DNA of 64,000 nucleotides from Burkholderiaceae bacterium (GTDB lineage Bacteria > Pseudomonadota > Gammaproteobacteria > Burkholderiales > Burkholderiaceae_E). Each line of letters opens with the position of its first letter. Position 1 is the first letter of the stretch. Positions 32,597 through 40,866 of the stretch are shown piece after piece. The stretch is from NCBI GenBank assembly GCA_023954045.1, contig JAMLIR010000003.1, positions 124,001-188,000 of the forward strand, written 5' to 3'. Below the pieces are notes generated by a model. That model made no database searches. It saw only the letters and a program-made list of their open reading frames with translations, and was not told the DNA's origin. A program made the translations under genes and the position numbers.

Positions 32597-32615
32597 GCTA
32601 TCCCCAGGGGATAGC
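32597..32615. promoter_or_regulatory. Palindrome copy 3, core CTATCCCC(A)GGGGATAG
   Basis: Nine-base arms around a central A, 3 bases downstream of the STY4528 stop. Like the other copies it lacks a following U tract, and so is more likely a protein-binding site than a terminator. Confidence 0.6.
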
Positions 32616-32618
32616 CGT

Positions 32619-33866
32619 TCAGGAGTCGTCGAGCGTCGAGCGCAGCTTCGCCAGGTAAGCCCGCGCCGCCTCGCGGCCGGGACCGTTGGATGGAGGCGGT
32701 TGCGGTGCGGAGGGTGCAGGTGCGGCTGGCCGTGGCGGCGGTGACGGCGCAGGCGGCGTCGATGCCGAACCGCCTTCGCCGGCCCAGGCCTTGAACTCGC
32801 CGCGGATCGCCTTCTGGATGATGCCGAAGAGGTAGCCGGCCGGGTTGCGCACCGCGCTGTTGCGGCAGCGAGCGTCCCATTCATCCAGCACCGCCTGCCG
32901 CAGCGATTCGTCCACCTGCTGCAAGGCCACCATCGCGCCGCTTTGCTGCTCGTCCTTCAAGCGCAGCAGGCGCTCAGGCAGGCGCAGGTTCTGCAACGCC
33001 TTCGCGCGCGGTACTGTACGTACTTCACTATGATTTTCTTTACGTACTGTACGGTCCTCCTTCGGATTCCGAAGTGAGCCGTCTGGCGCGGGTTTCAGCC
33101 CTGCTTCGGATTCCGAAGACGGGCCATCGAGATTCCGAAGCAGGCCGTCCTGGCCTTCTTCGGATTCGTGATCCACAGGCGCTTGTGGATAACTCGCATC
33201 GGCCCATTCGTTGCGGGCCATGCGCTGTGCCAGCACCTGCAGCCGCGTGGGCAGCGTGCGGCCGTTGAGCATCGGGTCTTCGGCGATCTCGCGCAGCGTG
33301 TTCATGCCGACAATCTGCACCGCCTTCGCGGCATGGGTCAGCGCCTGGCTGACCAGGCCGAGGTAGTCGGGGTCGAGCTGCATCGCCTCGAAGGGCGTCA
33401 GCGGTTCGTCGTGCAGCACGTAGAGGTTGCCCAGGATGCGTCCGGTCTTCGGGTCGCGGCGCCGTCGTACCAGGCTCAGCCAGCGCGTCAGCCGCAGCAG
33501 CGTCAGGGCGCGCGCCACGGTCTCGTGCGAGGCCTGCGCCGCGCAGGGCATCGAGGCGAGATAGGGCCGGAGCTGGTCGTAAGTCGGGAATGCCGTCACG
33601 CCGTCGCTCTGGAGTTGCAGGCGGAACACCTGCCAGGCGTTGCGCTCCAGCGGCGTCAGGCGCCGGTCGAGGAACAGCGCGCGCGGCACGCTCTCATGCC
33701 GGTTGCCGCTGTAGAGGAAGCCGTCGCTGACCGGCGCGGCCTGCGCCGCAGGAGCAGCGCCGCGCTGGGCTGGCGGTGCCGGTGGCACCAGTTCCCGCAG
33801 CGCGTCGTCGAACAGTGCCGACAGCGCCACGGGGCCATCGCGCCGGGGTGCGCCGCCGGTCGCCAT
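32619..33866 (-). CDS. STY4528 family ICE/pathogenicity-island replication protein
   Basis: A 415-residue protein of the STY4528 family. It has a conserved N-terminal half (RALFLDRRLTPLERNAW near residue 62) with a probable winged-helix region, a charged linker (about 225-290), and a C-terminal block near 315-360 (WDARCRNSAVRNPAGYLFG) followed by a Pro-rich tail. Named for the Salmonella SPI-7 gene, it is thought to take part in element replication. It is 3 bases from the upstream DUF2857 gene. Confidence 0.85.
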   Translation of the reverse strand: MATGGAPRRDGPVALSALFDDALRELVPPAPPAQRGAAPAAQAAPVSDGFLYSGNRHESVPRALFLDRRLTPLERNAWQVFRLQLQSDGVTAFPTYDQLRPYLASMPCAAQASHETVARALTLLRLTRWLSLVRRRRDPKTGRILGNLYVLHDEPLTPFEAMQLDPDYLGLVSQALTHAAKAVQIVGMNTLREIAEDPMLNGRTLPTRLQVLAQRMARNEWADASYPQAPVDHESEEGQDGLLRNLDGPSSESEAGLKPAPDGSLRNPKEDRTVRKENHSEVRTVPRAKALQNLRLPERLLRLKDEQQSGAMVALQQVDESLRQAVLDEWDARCRNSAVRNPAGYLFGIIQKAIRGEFKAWAGEGGSASTPPAPSPPPRPAAPAPSAPQPPPSNGPGREAARAYLAKLRSTLDDS

Positions 33867-33869
33867 CGC

Positions 33870-34430
33870 CTACGCCAGCCCCTGGTCGATCCAGTTGCGT
33901 ATCGCCGACCAGATCACCGACATCGGCAGACTCAAGGTCTCGGCCAAGTCCATGGTCAGCGCCAGCATCGCCACCTCGTCGTCCAGCGCGATGCCGCGCT
34001 CGGTGACGCCGGCCTTCCACTGCTTCCACAGCGCCGTGTCCTGCGCCTCGTCCAGCACCGGATGCCGCCCCTTGCGCTTGGGCAGGCCAAGGATGTCACG
34101 GCGCAAGGCCACCTCCTGGTGCGTCAATCCGTAGAAGCGGCTGACCATCTCCGTGCTGGCGCCCAGGCGCAGCATGCGGTCGACCGTGGCGATCTCGCGC
34201 TCCACGTCGTGCACCTGACTCAGCAATCGTTTGAGCACTTCGCGGTTCACCGACACCGAGCACCACGAGACGGTGGCATTGACCAGCATGCTCACGAGTT
34301 CGGGATGCTTGAGCGCATCCAGTTCTTCCTCGCCGAAGCCCATGGCCTTGCAGCGTCGCAGTTGCCCGTTGCGCAGGTCGTGCAGCGCCTGCGCGATCAC
34401 GGCCTGGTTGAGCGGGTGCGGTGCGGACAT
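33870..34430 (-). CDS. bisC: DUF2857 protein, BisC-like subunit of the ICE master activator
   Basis: A 186-residue DUF2857 protein. The family has remote similarity to the flagellar activator FlhC. In ICEclc a DUF2857 protein and a ParB-domain protein form BisDC, the heteromeric activator that holds cells in the transfer-competent state; this equivalence is from memory and from the matching order here (ParB-domain gene, then DUF2857 gene). A helix-turn-helix-like segment GLTHQEVALRRDILGLPKR lies near residue 100. The start at 34430 follows GCGGAG. Confidence 0.78.
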   Translation of the reverse strand: MSAPHPLNQAVIAQALHDLRNGQLRRCKAMGFGEEELDALKHPELVSMLVNATVSWCSVSVNREVLKRLLSQVHDVEREIATVDRMLRLGASTEMVSRFYGLTHQEVALRRDILGLPKRKGRHPVLDEAQDTALWKQWKAGVTERGIALDDEVAMLALTMDLAETLSLPMSVIWSAIRNWIDQGLA

Positions 34431-34443
34431 GGCCGGTCTCCGC

Positions 34444-36123
34444 TCAGGCGCCGTGGCCGGAGGCGCTGGCGCCGGCTTCCAGGTCCACAAGCCGACGCGC
34501 TAGGCGCAGCAGCCGGAACAGCTTGACCAGCCCGGCATCGCTCAGGCGCGGATACGCGCCGCCGCCATACAGCAAGGGCGCCAGGTCATCGGCCAGCCGG
34601 GCGCGGTCGAGCCCGACTGCGGCACGTGCGGTGCACAGCGCCTGCAACAGCGTCAGCACCGCCCGCGCGAACGGTGGCATGGCGCGCGCGGCCGGCGGCG
34701 CCACGTAGGCGAAGCCGATGCCGCCGTCGCTGGGCTCGACCTGCTCGGCCACACCGGCTTCCTCTGCGATCTCGCGCGCGAACTGCGCGATGTGCACGCG
34801 CAGCCGATCCGGCACGTCCAGGCCGGGCTCGATGTACCAGACGTCCGATATGGGGTAGAGCCCGCCCGCCTGCACGGGGATGGCGAGCAGCGCGTCGGCC
34901 TCGAAGTCGGGCAGCTTGTCGCCCATCTGGTCGGCGACCATGCGCTGGATGGACTGCAGGCGCTCGGTGGTCGGCGCCGGCGACACGATGTGGCCCTGCA
35001 GGCGTTCATCGCGCTGGCCGTCGCCGCGCTGCTCGCCATCGGCGGCAACACCCGACGCAGCCGTGCCCGCCAGCGCGGACAAACCGGGCTCCGACGACTG
35101 CACCGCAGGAGCGGCCGGCGTCGATGGCGGCGACGAGGACCGCTGCGGCTCGGGCGCAGGTGCAGCCGATGCAGACCCTGGTGCAGGTCTTGCCGCTGGT
35201 GGCACCGGATCGCTGGTCAGCGCACGCTGCCGACTCTCCGTGTCGTCGATCTCCAGCGCCAGCGTGTCGTAGTCCGCCTCCAGCAGCTCGGCCATCTGGC
35301 CGACCAGTTCGTCCTGCACGCGCTGCGGCGAGAAGTTGTCGGGCCGCGCGTCGAACTGCGCGAGCACGTCCTGGAACAGCGTGGCGAAGTCCACCGACAG
35401 ATGGCGGCCCAGCGCACGCCGCTCCCAGATGCGTTCGCAGGCCTTGCGCAGCACCGCGAGTCGTTCGACCTGGTGCCGGCCGAGACCGCCGTACAGCAGG
35501 TTCGGGATCGCCGGCAGCAGGTAGTGCACTGCGTCCTGCATGCGGCTGATGTGCGACTGCGGCAGCGGAAAGCCATCGGCTGTGAGCCGTCGTGCCAGCT
35601 CGCTCTGCGACAGCGCCTGGCCGCTGTCACGCCCCAATTCCTGTTCGTAGAACTCGCGCGCCTTCTCCACGCCCAGGGCTCTCTCAATGAAGCTCAAGCC
35701 CCCGCGCAACTCGTTCTCGGCCAGGTGGCCGGTCAGCATTACCACCTCGCCGCGCTGCGGCCAGGGGCGGAACAGGCAGGGGATGCGGAAGAAGCGTTCG
35801 TCCTTCGTTTCGCTCCACAGCTCGCGCAGGATCGCCAGGCGCGTGTTGCCGCCGTTGCGGATGATGTAGTGCGGCTCGCCGGGCCGGCGCGTGATGGCGG
35901 GCGGCGCGTCCAGCCCGCGCTCGCGAATGGACGCCTTGATGTCCTCGTAGGCCGGGTTGCGCGTCACGCGCGGGTCGTGGTCATACGGGCGCAACTGGTC
36001 CAGCGTCACGACCATCGGCGTGTCGGCGATGGGGTCGGTCAAGGCCGCGGCCGAAGGGCCGCTGCGCTCGAAGCCCGAGGCCAGCAGCTTGGCGGCCATG
36101 TCGTCCGGCGTCATGTCAGCCAT
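34444..36123 (-). CDS. bisD: ParB-domain protein, BisD-like (TIGR03764)
   Basis: A 559-residue protein with an N-terminal ParB-like nuclease/CTPase domain (LRPYDHDPRVTRNP near residue 45, RNGGNTRLAI near 87, HLAENELRGG near 135) and a helix-turn-helix region up to about residue 200. A long Ala/Pro-rich linker leads to a C-terminal domain unlike chromosomal ParB. The family is TIGR03764. In ICEclc the corresponding protein is the BisD subunit of the switch activator rather than a true partition protein. The start at 36123 overlaps the preceding small gene by 8 bases. Confidence 0.85.
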   Translation of the reverse strand: MADMTPDDMAAKLLASGFERSGPSAAALTDPIADTPMVVTLDQLRPYDHDPRVTRNPAYEDIKASIRERGLDAPPAITRRPGEPHYIIRNGGNTRLAILRELWSETKDERFFRIPCLFRPWPQRGEVVMLTGHLAENELRGGLSFIERALGVEKAREFYEQELGRDSGQALSQSELARRLTADGFPLPQSHISRMQDAVHYLLPAIPNLLYGGLGRHQVERLAVLRKACERIWERRALGRHLSVDFATLFQDVLAQFDARPDNFSPQRVQDELVGQMAELLEADYDTLALEIDDTESRQRALTSDPVPPAARPAPGSASAAPAPEPQRSSSPPSTPAAPAVQSSEPGLSALAGTAASGVAADGEQRGDGQRDERLQGHIVSPAPTTERLQSIQRMVADQMGDKLPDFEADALLAIPVQAGGLYPISDVWYIEPGLDVPDRLRVHIAQFAREIAEEAGVAEQVEPSDGGIGFAYVAPPAARAMPPFARAVLTLLQALCTARAAVGLDRARLADDLAPLLYGGGAYPRLSDAGLVKLFRLLRLARRLVDLEAGASASGHGA

Positions 36124-36373
36124 GGCCGCTCTCCTGCGGCGACGCCTCGGCCGCCTGCGCCTGTCGGTCGGCGCGGGGAAGCTGCGCACGGGCATTGCGC
36201 TCGGCGCGGTGGTCGCTCGCCGTCGAGCTGGTGTAGATCGGCGCGCAGCCCGGCTTCGTGAACAGCAGGTGCCCGCCGCGGGTGCGCATCACCTTCCAGC
36301 CCTCGCCCAGGGCGAACTCGATCAGCGCTCGCAGCCGCTTGTGGCCGCGCGCCAGTTCATGCGCGCTGGCCAT
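36116..36373 (-). CDS. Small protein between parA and parB; Shi-like by position
   Basis: An 85-residue basic protein overlapping parA by 17 bases and the parB-like gene by 8. Residues 1-55 resemble the HicA/YcfA small RNA-binding fold (GWKVMRTRGGHLLFTKPG near residue 25). In ICEclc the gene in this slot is shi, which with parA arrests division of transfer-competent cells. The overlap, size and position match; sequence identity cannot be checked here. A simple HicA toxin is the alternative, but no HicB partner is adjacent. Confidence 0.7.
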   Translation of the reverse strand: MASAHELARGHKRLRALIEFALGEGWKVMRTRGGHLLFTKPGCAPIYTSSTASDHRAERNARAQLPRADRQAQAAEASPQESGHG

Positions 36374-37223
36374 GGCCGGCCCCTCCCGCGATCCCTCGGC
36401 CGGTGACGAGCGCGAAGCGCTCCCGCCACGCCGGGAACAGCTCGCCAGCGAGGGCGCGCATCGTGTCCAGCGCCGCGGGTGCGGAGCGGCCCGCCGGCTG
36501 GCGGTACTCCACCCGATGCACCGGCAGGCCGCGCGTCGCAGCGCGCGGATACGCCTCGATCGCCGGCACGTCGGTATCCAGCACGCGCACGCCGGCCTGG
36601 CCCTGGAACACCTGCCGCAGCGCCTGCTGGATCAGCCGGGCGTTCGACGAGACCGGATGCACGCGGTTGATGAGCAGGTGCAGCGGCGGCGGCTCGATGC
36701 CCAGGTGCCGGTACGGCGCGATGTCCTCGATGAGCTGCAAGGTGCCGCGGCGCAGCTCGCGGGCCGCGAGGATTTCCGGCGTCACCGGCGACAGCGCCAG
36801 GTCCGAGGCCAGTACCGCCATCTCCAGCAGCACGCTGCGCGCGCCCTGGGTGTCGATCAGCAGCAGGTCGTAGCGCGGCGCCAGCGTGGGCAGCAGATGG
36901 CGCAGCCGCAATCTGCCATCGGGCGCATGCAGCAGCAGCGTGTTCAGCTCGCCGCGGTCGTCGTTCGACAGCACCAAGTCCAAGCCGGCGATGGCGGTGC
37001 GCGACACCAGTTGCTCGGCGCGCTGCTCGTTGTAGGCCAGCATCTCGTAGATGCCGGCCGGCGCGCGCTCGGCCAGCGTGAAGTAGCTCGACAGCGTGGG
37101 CTGCACGTCCAGGTCCAGCAGCAGCACGCGCAGCCCGGCGTCGGCCGCGAAGCCGCCCAGGTTGGCCGCCGTCGTGGTCTTGCCCACGCCGCCCTTGGTC
37201 GAAATGATGGATACCACCTGCAT
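36357..37223 (-). CDS. parA: ParA-family ATPase
   Basis: A 288-residue ParA/Soj ATPase. The deviant Walker A motif is KGGVGKTTT near residue 10, with Walker A' LLLDLDVQP near 35 and Walker B LLLIDTQG near 119. The start at 37223 (MQVVSIIST) follows GGGGGAAG; an upstream ATG at 37247 lacks this. In ICEclc the ParA homologue together with Shi halts cell division. It may also help to keep the excised element. Confidence 0.88.
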   Translation of the reverse strand: MQVVSIISTKGGVGKTTTAANLGGFAADAGLRVLLLDLDVQPTLSSYFTLAERAPAGIYEMLAYNEQRAEQLVSRTAIAGLDLVLSNDDRGELNTLLLHAPDGRLRLRHLLPTLAPRYDLLLIDTQGARSVLLEMAVLASDLALSPVTPEILAARELRRGTLQLIEDIAPYRHLGIEPPPLHLLINRVHPVSSNARLIQQALRQVFQGQAGVRVLDTDVPAIEAYPRAATRGLPVHRVEYRQPAGRSAPAALDTMRALAGELFPAWRERFALVTGRGIAGGAGHGQRA

Positions 37224-37264
37224 GGGCTTCCCCCGGTTGCTTGGCATGTGCCGGAAGAAGCGCG

Positions 37265-37486
37265 TCAGGCGCGCTCGTTGAGGCGGTCAGCGATCCACTG
37301 CTCGATCTCCACCGAGTCCCAACCCACGGCGCGCACGCCCAGGCGCAGCGCTTTGGGGAACTTGCCTTCCCTCATGAGCGAATAGATGTGGGCGCGCTTG
37401 AAGCCGGTCTTGGCCTCGACTTCGGCGCGGCGCAAGATGCGGTGCTCGGCTGCCGGCGCGGCCGGTGCGGTGGTCTGCGAAGACAT
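37265..37486 (-). CDS. alpA: AlpA-family regulator
   Basis: A 73-residue AlpA protein with the typical winged-helix pattern: ILRRAEVEAKTGFKRAHIYSL near residue 17, then EGKFPKALRLG and GWDSVEIEQWI. The start at 37486 follows AAGGAG at good spacing; a GTG nine bases upstream is less likely. AlpA proteins activate excisionase or integrase genes. In ICEclc alpA is the first gene of the bistable switch operon, controlled by BisR. Two CTGCAATTGCAG palindromes lie 78-110 bases upstream. Confidence 0.88.
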   Translation of the reverse strand: MSSQTTAPAAPAAEHRILRRAEVEAKTGFKRAHIYSLMREGKFPKALRLGVRAVGWDSVEIEQWIADRLNERA

Positions 37487-37562
37487 GAGGGACACTCCTT
37501 GACGCTCACTGGCGCTGTTCGGAAAGTGCCTCGCATTGAATACATCGCAGTGGCCCGATTCA

Positions 37563-37595
37563 CTGCAATTGCAGACGATGTGACTGCAATTGCAG
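37563..37595 (-). promoter_or_regulatory. Tandem palindromic operator upstream of alpA
   Basis: Two identical 12-bp palindromes CTGCAATTGCAG at 37563-37574 and 37584-37595, with centres 21 bases apart (two helical turns). They lie between alpA and the upstream BisR-like gene, where an alpA promoter is expected. Confidence 0.75.
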
Positions 37596-37609
37596 AGAGC
37601 GCCGATTCC

Positions 37610-38371
37610 TCAGCGCGATGCCTCCAGATGCCGCCGTGCCTGTGCCAGCTTGCTCCACAGCGTTCGCTCGCTCAGTCCCGGCCGGCCCTCGTGATGCGCG
37701 AGCAGTGCGCTCACTACGGCATCCATGTTGCGGAAGGACGAGTACGCGGTGCCTGACGGCGATTTGCCCAGCAGCAGCGTGAGCAGCCCGCCGATGATGT
37801 TCAGATAGGTCGATTCGCTGCGCAGACTGGCTTCGCGCCCGTCGCCGCCCTCGACGACGTGCCTGGCGTGATCCTTCACCAGTGCTTCGTGCTGCGCCTG
37901 CAGTACCGCATGTAGTTGAGAGAGTTCGGCGAGCTGCACCTTGGTGGCCTCGCGATCGGCCAGCAGGACGTTGAGCGCATCTAAGCTGACCGCGGGATGC
38001 AGTGCGCGCTCGATGTCGTCGAAGAGGAAGGAGGGCCTCTCGCTGGGGTAGTAGTGCGACATCCATACCTTCAGGTCTACGTGGCGCACAGTCAAATCAG
38101 GGTCATCGAGCGACGGCCGTTGCGACGCCTGCACCAGCCCCGCTTTGCCGCAGGGAAGTTCACCATGTGTCAGCGCGTCGAATATGCGTTCCGCATTCAA
38201 ACGCAGCAGGGGCCAGCGCGGGAACTCGCGTACCTCCGGCAACGCACGCTGCCCAAGTGCCTTCAGAATATGGAGTTCGAAGCGCAGCAGGCCGCACCAG
38301 CGAATAGTCGCCTCAATTGGGCGATAGTAGGTCTTGGCCCCAAAAGTAAGACAGCTCGACTTCTTTGGCAT
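37610..38371 (-). CDS. bisR: BisR-like regulator of alpA
   Basis: A 253-residue protein with no standard DNA-binding motif. Position (directly upstream of alpA, same strand), length and the absence of a known domain match BisR of ICEclc, a founder of its own regulator family that activates the alpA promoter. Notable stretches are HVDLKVWMSHYYPSERPSF near residue 97 and the C-terminal ERTLWSKLAQARRHLEA. The start at 38371 is a guess; the frame is open to 38521. The BisR call is positional and from memory. Confidence 0.65.
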   Translation of the reverse strand: MPKKSSCLTFGAKTYYRPIEATIRWCGLLRFELHILKALGQRALPEVREFPRWPLLRLNAERIFDALTHGELPCGKAGLVQASQRPSLDDPDLTVRHVDLKVWMSHYYPSERPSFLFDDIERALHPAVSLDALNVLLADREATKVQLAELSQLHAVLQAQHEALVKDHARHVVEGGDGREASLRSESTYLNIIGGLLTLLLGKSPSGTAYSSFRNMDAVVSALLAHHEGRPGLSERTLWSKLAQARRHLEASR

Positions 38372-38904
38372 ATCGCGCTCTCTCCACCATCGGATCGACA
38401 CGGCAACACGCGCGACCCGCATGGTCACGGCGAGTACCAGGAGTCCGAGACGAAGCGCGAGCCGGTCGGCATCGTGGCAAAGACCTTGAGCGGCGATCTC
38501 CGCCGCGCAAGAGTTGGCCAATCACACCTTGCAGCGCTCGATAGTCCTCCACCATAATGCGTCTGAGAAAACTTCAGTTACCGACGCAACGAGTTGAAAG
38601 GTCGCCTGTTCGTTCGCGCCGGGGAGGGCACCAAGAGTGTCGCGCTTGACCCGAAAGCCATGATGAAGTTTTCGCGCCACGTCAGATCGAGTAAAGCGTC
38701 AATGCATCGGCTTTCTGAGCCGGATTGCATCCAACACTCGCTGATGCGTCCCGCATCACTTCAGTGACCTTCTCGGCCCGCAGCGGTGTGGCACGCTGCT
38801 ATGCAGATCGACGGCATACCGCTGCTATGCGGCGGGGCTCGGCTAAGATGCAGATCAGGTCAGTCGTAAGACCGAAAAGGAATCGGGCCGACCGACGGAC
38901 GGCA
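38372..38904. other. Gap with a possible gene remnant
   Basis: No intact gene is seen. On the plus strand around 38589-38700 a frame reads RNELKGRLFVRAGEGTKSVA and then LDPKAMMKFSRHVRS, with codon use like a real gene but with no start and an early end, so it may be a leftover of a lost gene. The rest shows nothing I recognise. Confidence 0.35.
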
Positions 38905-39816
38905 CTACACCGACCGTTCGTCGGCTCCCTGCAAGCGACCGACACGCTGCGCTCGGTGGATGAATTGCCTCAGAGGCTCCGCCATCTCTCCGTCGCGTCG
39001 CAGCAGATACGTGGTCAGCGGTGCTGTCTGACCGGCCAAAGGACGTGCCACGACATCGAAATGTTGGCGATTCGCCAGGTGTCCTGCGGTCGAGAATCCC
39101 ACTCCGTATCCCGCCGCAACCAGCGTCAGCATCAGGGAGTGTGAGGTCACGTATTCCACCGCTACGGGTTGGGCCGCCACAGATCGGAACAGTCGCTCGC
39201 GCTGCTGAGTGCAACCGCTGCTGTCCTTGTGGTCGCACAACACCAGCGGATAGCTGACAACTTCCTTTAGCGGCAGTTCTTTGTAAGCCAGCAGCGGATG
39301 CCGTGTAGGGAGGACGACCATCAAAGGGTCTTCCCAGAGTGGTGTGGCGATAAATCCAGCATCTCCGTCATCCGCCAAGGTAAGTCCGACGTCGTACAGG
39401 CCGCTGCTAAGTCCTAGCATTAGCTGTGCTCCTGTCGTCTCAAAGAGGCGGACCGTCACCTCTGGCGCTTCCTTCCGGGAGAGAGCGAGAAGCGCAGGTA
39501 ATCGGGACTTTCCTATGTGGCCCGACAGTGCGACGCGAAAGATGTTCCGATGGCCGGCGGCGGCCGCTCGCACGTTAGTCTGCGCCTGATCGAGAGTGAG
39601 CAGGACACGTTGGGCATCCAACAAGAATACTTGCCCGGCAGGGGTCAGACGAACACCATGCGGCGTGCGCTCCAACAAGGCCACGCCTAAGTCCATTTCT
39701 AACCTTTGAATTGTGCGCGACAGAGGGGATTGCTCTACGTGCAACCGCCGTGCCGCTCGACCGAAATGTAGTTCCTCGGCTACCGCGATAAAGGATCGAA
39801 GATGGCGCAAATTCAT
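38905..39816 (-). CDS. LysR-family transcriptional regulator (TciR-like position)
   Basis: A 303-residue LysR regulator. The N-terminal winged helix reads MNLRHLRSFIAVAEELHFGRA and continues with EQSPLSRTIQRLE; the effector-binding domain follows from about residue 90. In ICEclc a LysR regulator, TciR, lies just outside bisR and starts the cascade; this gene occupies that place. A second, related LysR lies at 61455. Its inducer is unknown. The promoter would be in 39817-40100, where an ACCGTCG/CGACGGT palindrome is seen. Confidence 0.85.
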   Translation of the reverse strand: MNLRHLRSFIAVAEELHFGRAARRLHVEQSPLSRTIQRLEMDLGVALLERTPHGVRLTPAGQVFLLDAQRVLLTLDQAQTNVRAAAAGHRNIFRVALSGHIGKSRLPALLALSRKEAPEVTVRLFETTGAQLMLGLSSGLYDVGLTLADDGDAGFIATPLWEDPLMVVLPTRHPLLAYKELPLKEVVSYPLVLCDHKDSSGCTQQRERLFRSVAAQPVAVEYVTSHSLMLTLVAAGYGVGFSTAGHLANRQHFDVVARPLAGQTAPLTTYLLRRDGEMAEPLRQFIHRAQRVGRLQGADERSV

Positions 39817-40080
39817 GTTCTCCTACCTTCAGATCGAGCCGCTAGCCCTTGAGACAGCCTGGGATCACAAGGTCTCCGGATGCTTCAATGATCCGACGCG
39901 CGGTTAGGCCTGGGCGTCGTAAGGGGCAGCATCAGTATTGCGGTGGCCGATCCGATGGGATGGCCGGCGAAACTTGATCCCCTTGGCTGGCGCATCGCCT
40001 GGTCAACGAGTCCCGCGGGCGCGGCGCCGCGCCGTGCACTCATACTAACTATAGATTTAGTGCCTTCGAGAAGTGCCGCG

Positions 40081-40098
40081 ACCGTCGTGATCGACGGT
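40081..40098. promoter_or_regulatory. 18-bp palindrome in the gap between two divergent genes
   Basis: ACCGTCG and CGACGGT around TGAT. It lies in the 490-base gap between the LysR gene (minus) and the HXXEE-like gene (plus). It could be an operator for either. The rest of the gap (39817-40305) shows no gene. Confidence 0.4.
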
Positions 40099-40305
40099 GT
40101 ACCGCCAGAGTAAAATTCACACGAAGGAGTGCCAATCAAAGGAGGCGTGAGCGCTTGCAGCGCCAAGCGGTCGGCGCTTGGGACCAAGGTCGAAATCTGC
40201 TGCGTCTCGGCTTGGGGTGGCACCCCAGTGGCGCTTGACGAAGGGTGTGGGTTTGCCTACGTATGAGGTTGTGCGGTGAGTGCGGGGACGCACAAGGATC
40301 TTGCG

Positions 40306-40866
40306 ATGAAGATGAATAAGTCGAAGCTGCTGATCGTGCTCGCGCTTCTCTTTTCGCTTGCAGTGCCGCTATTCGGTCTTATCTATCTTGGGCCACTCTA
40401 CGCGGCTTTGTTTCTAACGGGATACCTTGGGGGATTCGTAGCCTGGCTCCTGGTGCGGACGGGAGCATCATGGGCATCCATCAGAGTGCCCTATTGGCTG
40501 ACGATGCTCGCCTTCCTCATCCTGCACAAGGTAGAGGAAAATCGGACGGCATTCTTCGAGATTGTTTCCGATCGGATCACTGGAACCCCTGTCCCCGAGA
40601 TATCCGCGGGACTGATCTTGGCTCTCCTGATAGTACCGATTGGCGCATGGCTCGCTGTTCCCTTCCTCGTAAGGCGCGACTACGAGTTCGGGCACCTCTT
40701 GGCATGGACGTTCTTCACTTCGATGGGAATCGCAGAGCTCGCGCATTTTCTTCTGCCGCTTCTGACCACCGAGCCCTATGGATACTTCCCTGGCATGGCC
40801 AGCGTTGTTGTCCTTGCGCCACTCGCTTGGTGGGGCATGTGGCGCTTGGCGCGTGGGGTGACGTGA
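40306..40866 (+). CDS. Membrane protein with HXXEE-like motif
   Basis: A 186-residue protein with about five hydrophobic helices. The motif LHKVEEN near residue 77 fits the His-x-x-Glu-Glu signature of the HXXEE family, and a later ELAHF near residue 148 gives a second conserved His. The ATG at 40306 follows AAGGA; an upstream GTG at 40276 is less likely. Family function is unknown. It lies in a lower-GC patch next to the TPR-methyltransferase gene and may be part of the same cargo. Confidence 0.6.
   Translation: MKMNKSKLLIVLALLFSLAVPLFGLIYLGPLYAALFLTGYLGGFVAWLLVRTGASWASIRVPYWLTMLAFLILHKVEENRTAFFEIVSDRITGTPVPEISAGLILALLIVPIGAWLAVPFLVRRDYEFGHLLAWTFFTSMGIAELAHFLLPLLTTEPYGYFPGMASVVVLAPLAWWGMWRLARGVT

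Noticed and set aside
36116-36373. Calling the parA-parB overlap gene a HicA toxin of a HicAB system
   Set aside because: There is no HicB-like antitoxin next to it, and the position matches the shi gene of ICEclc instead.
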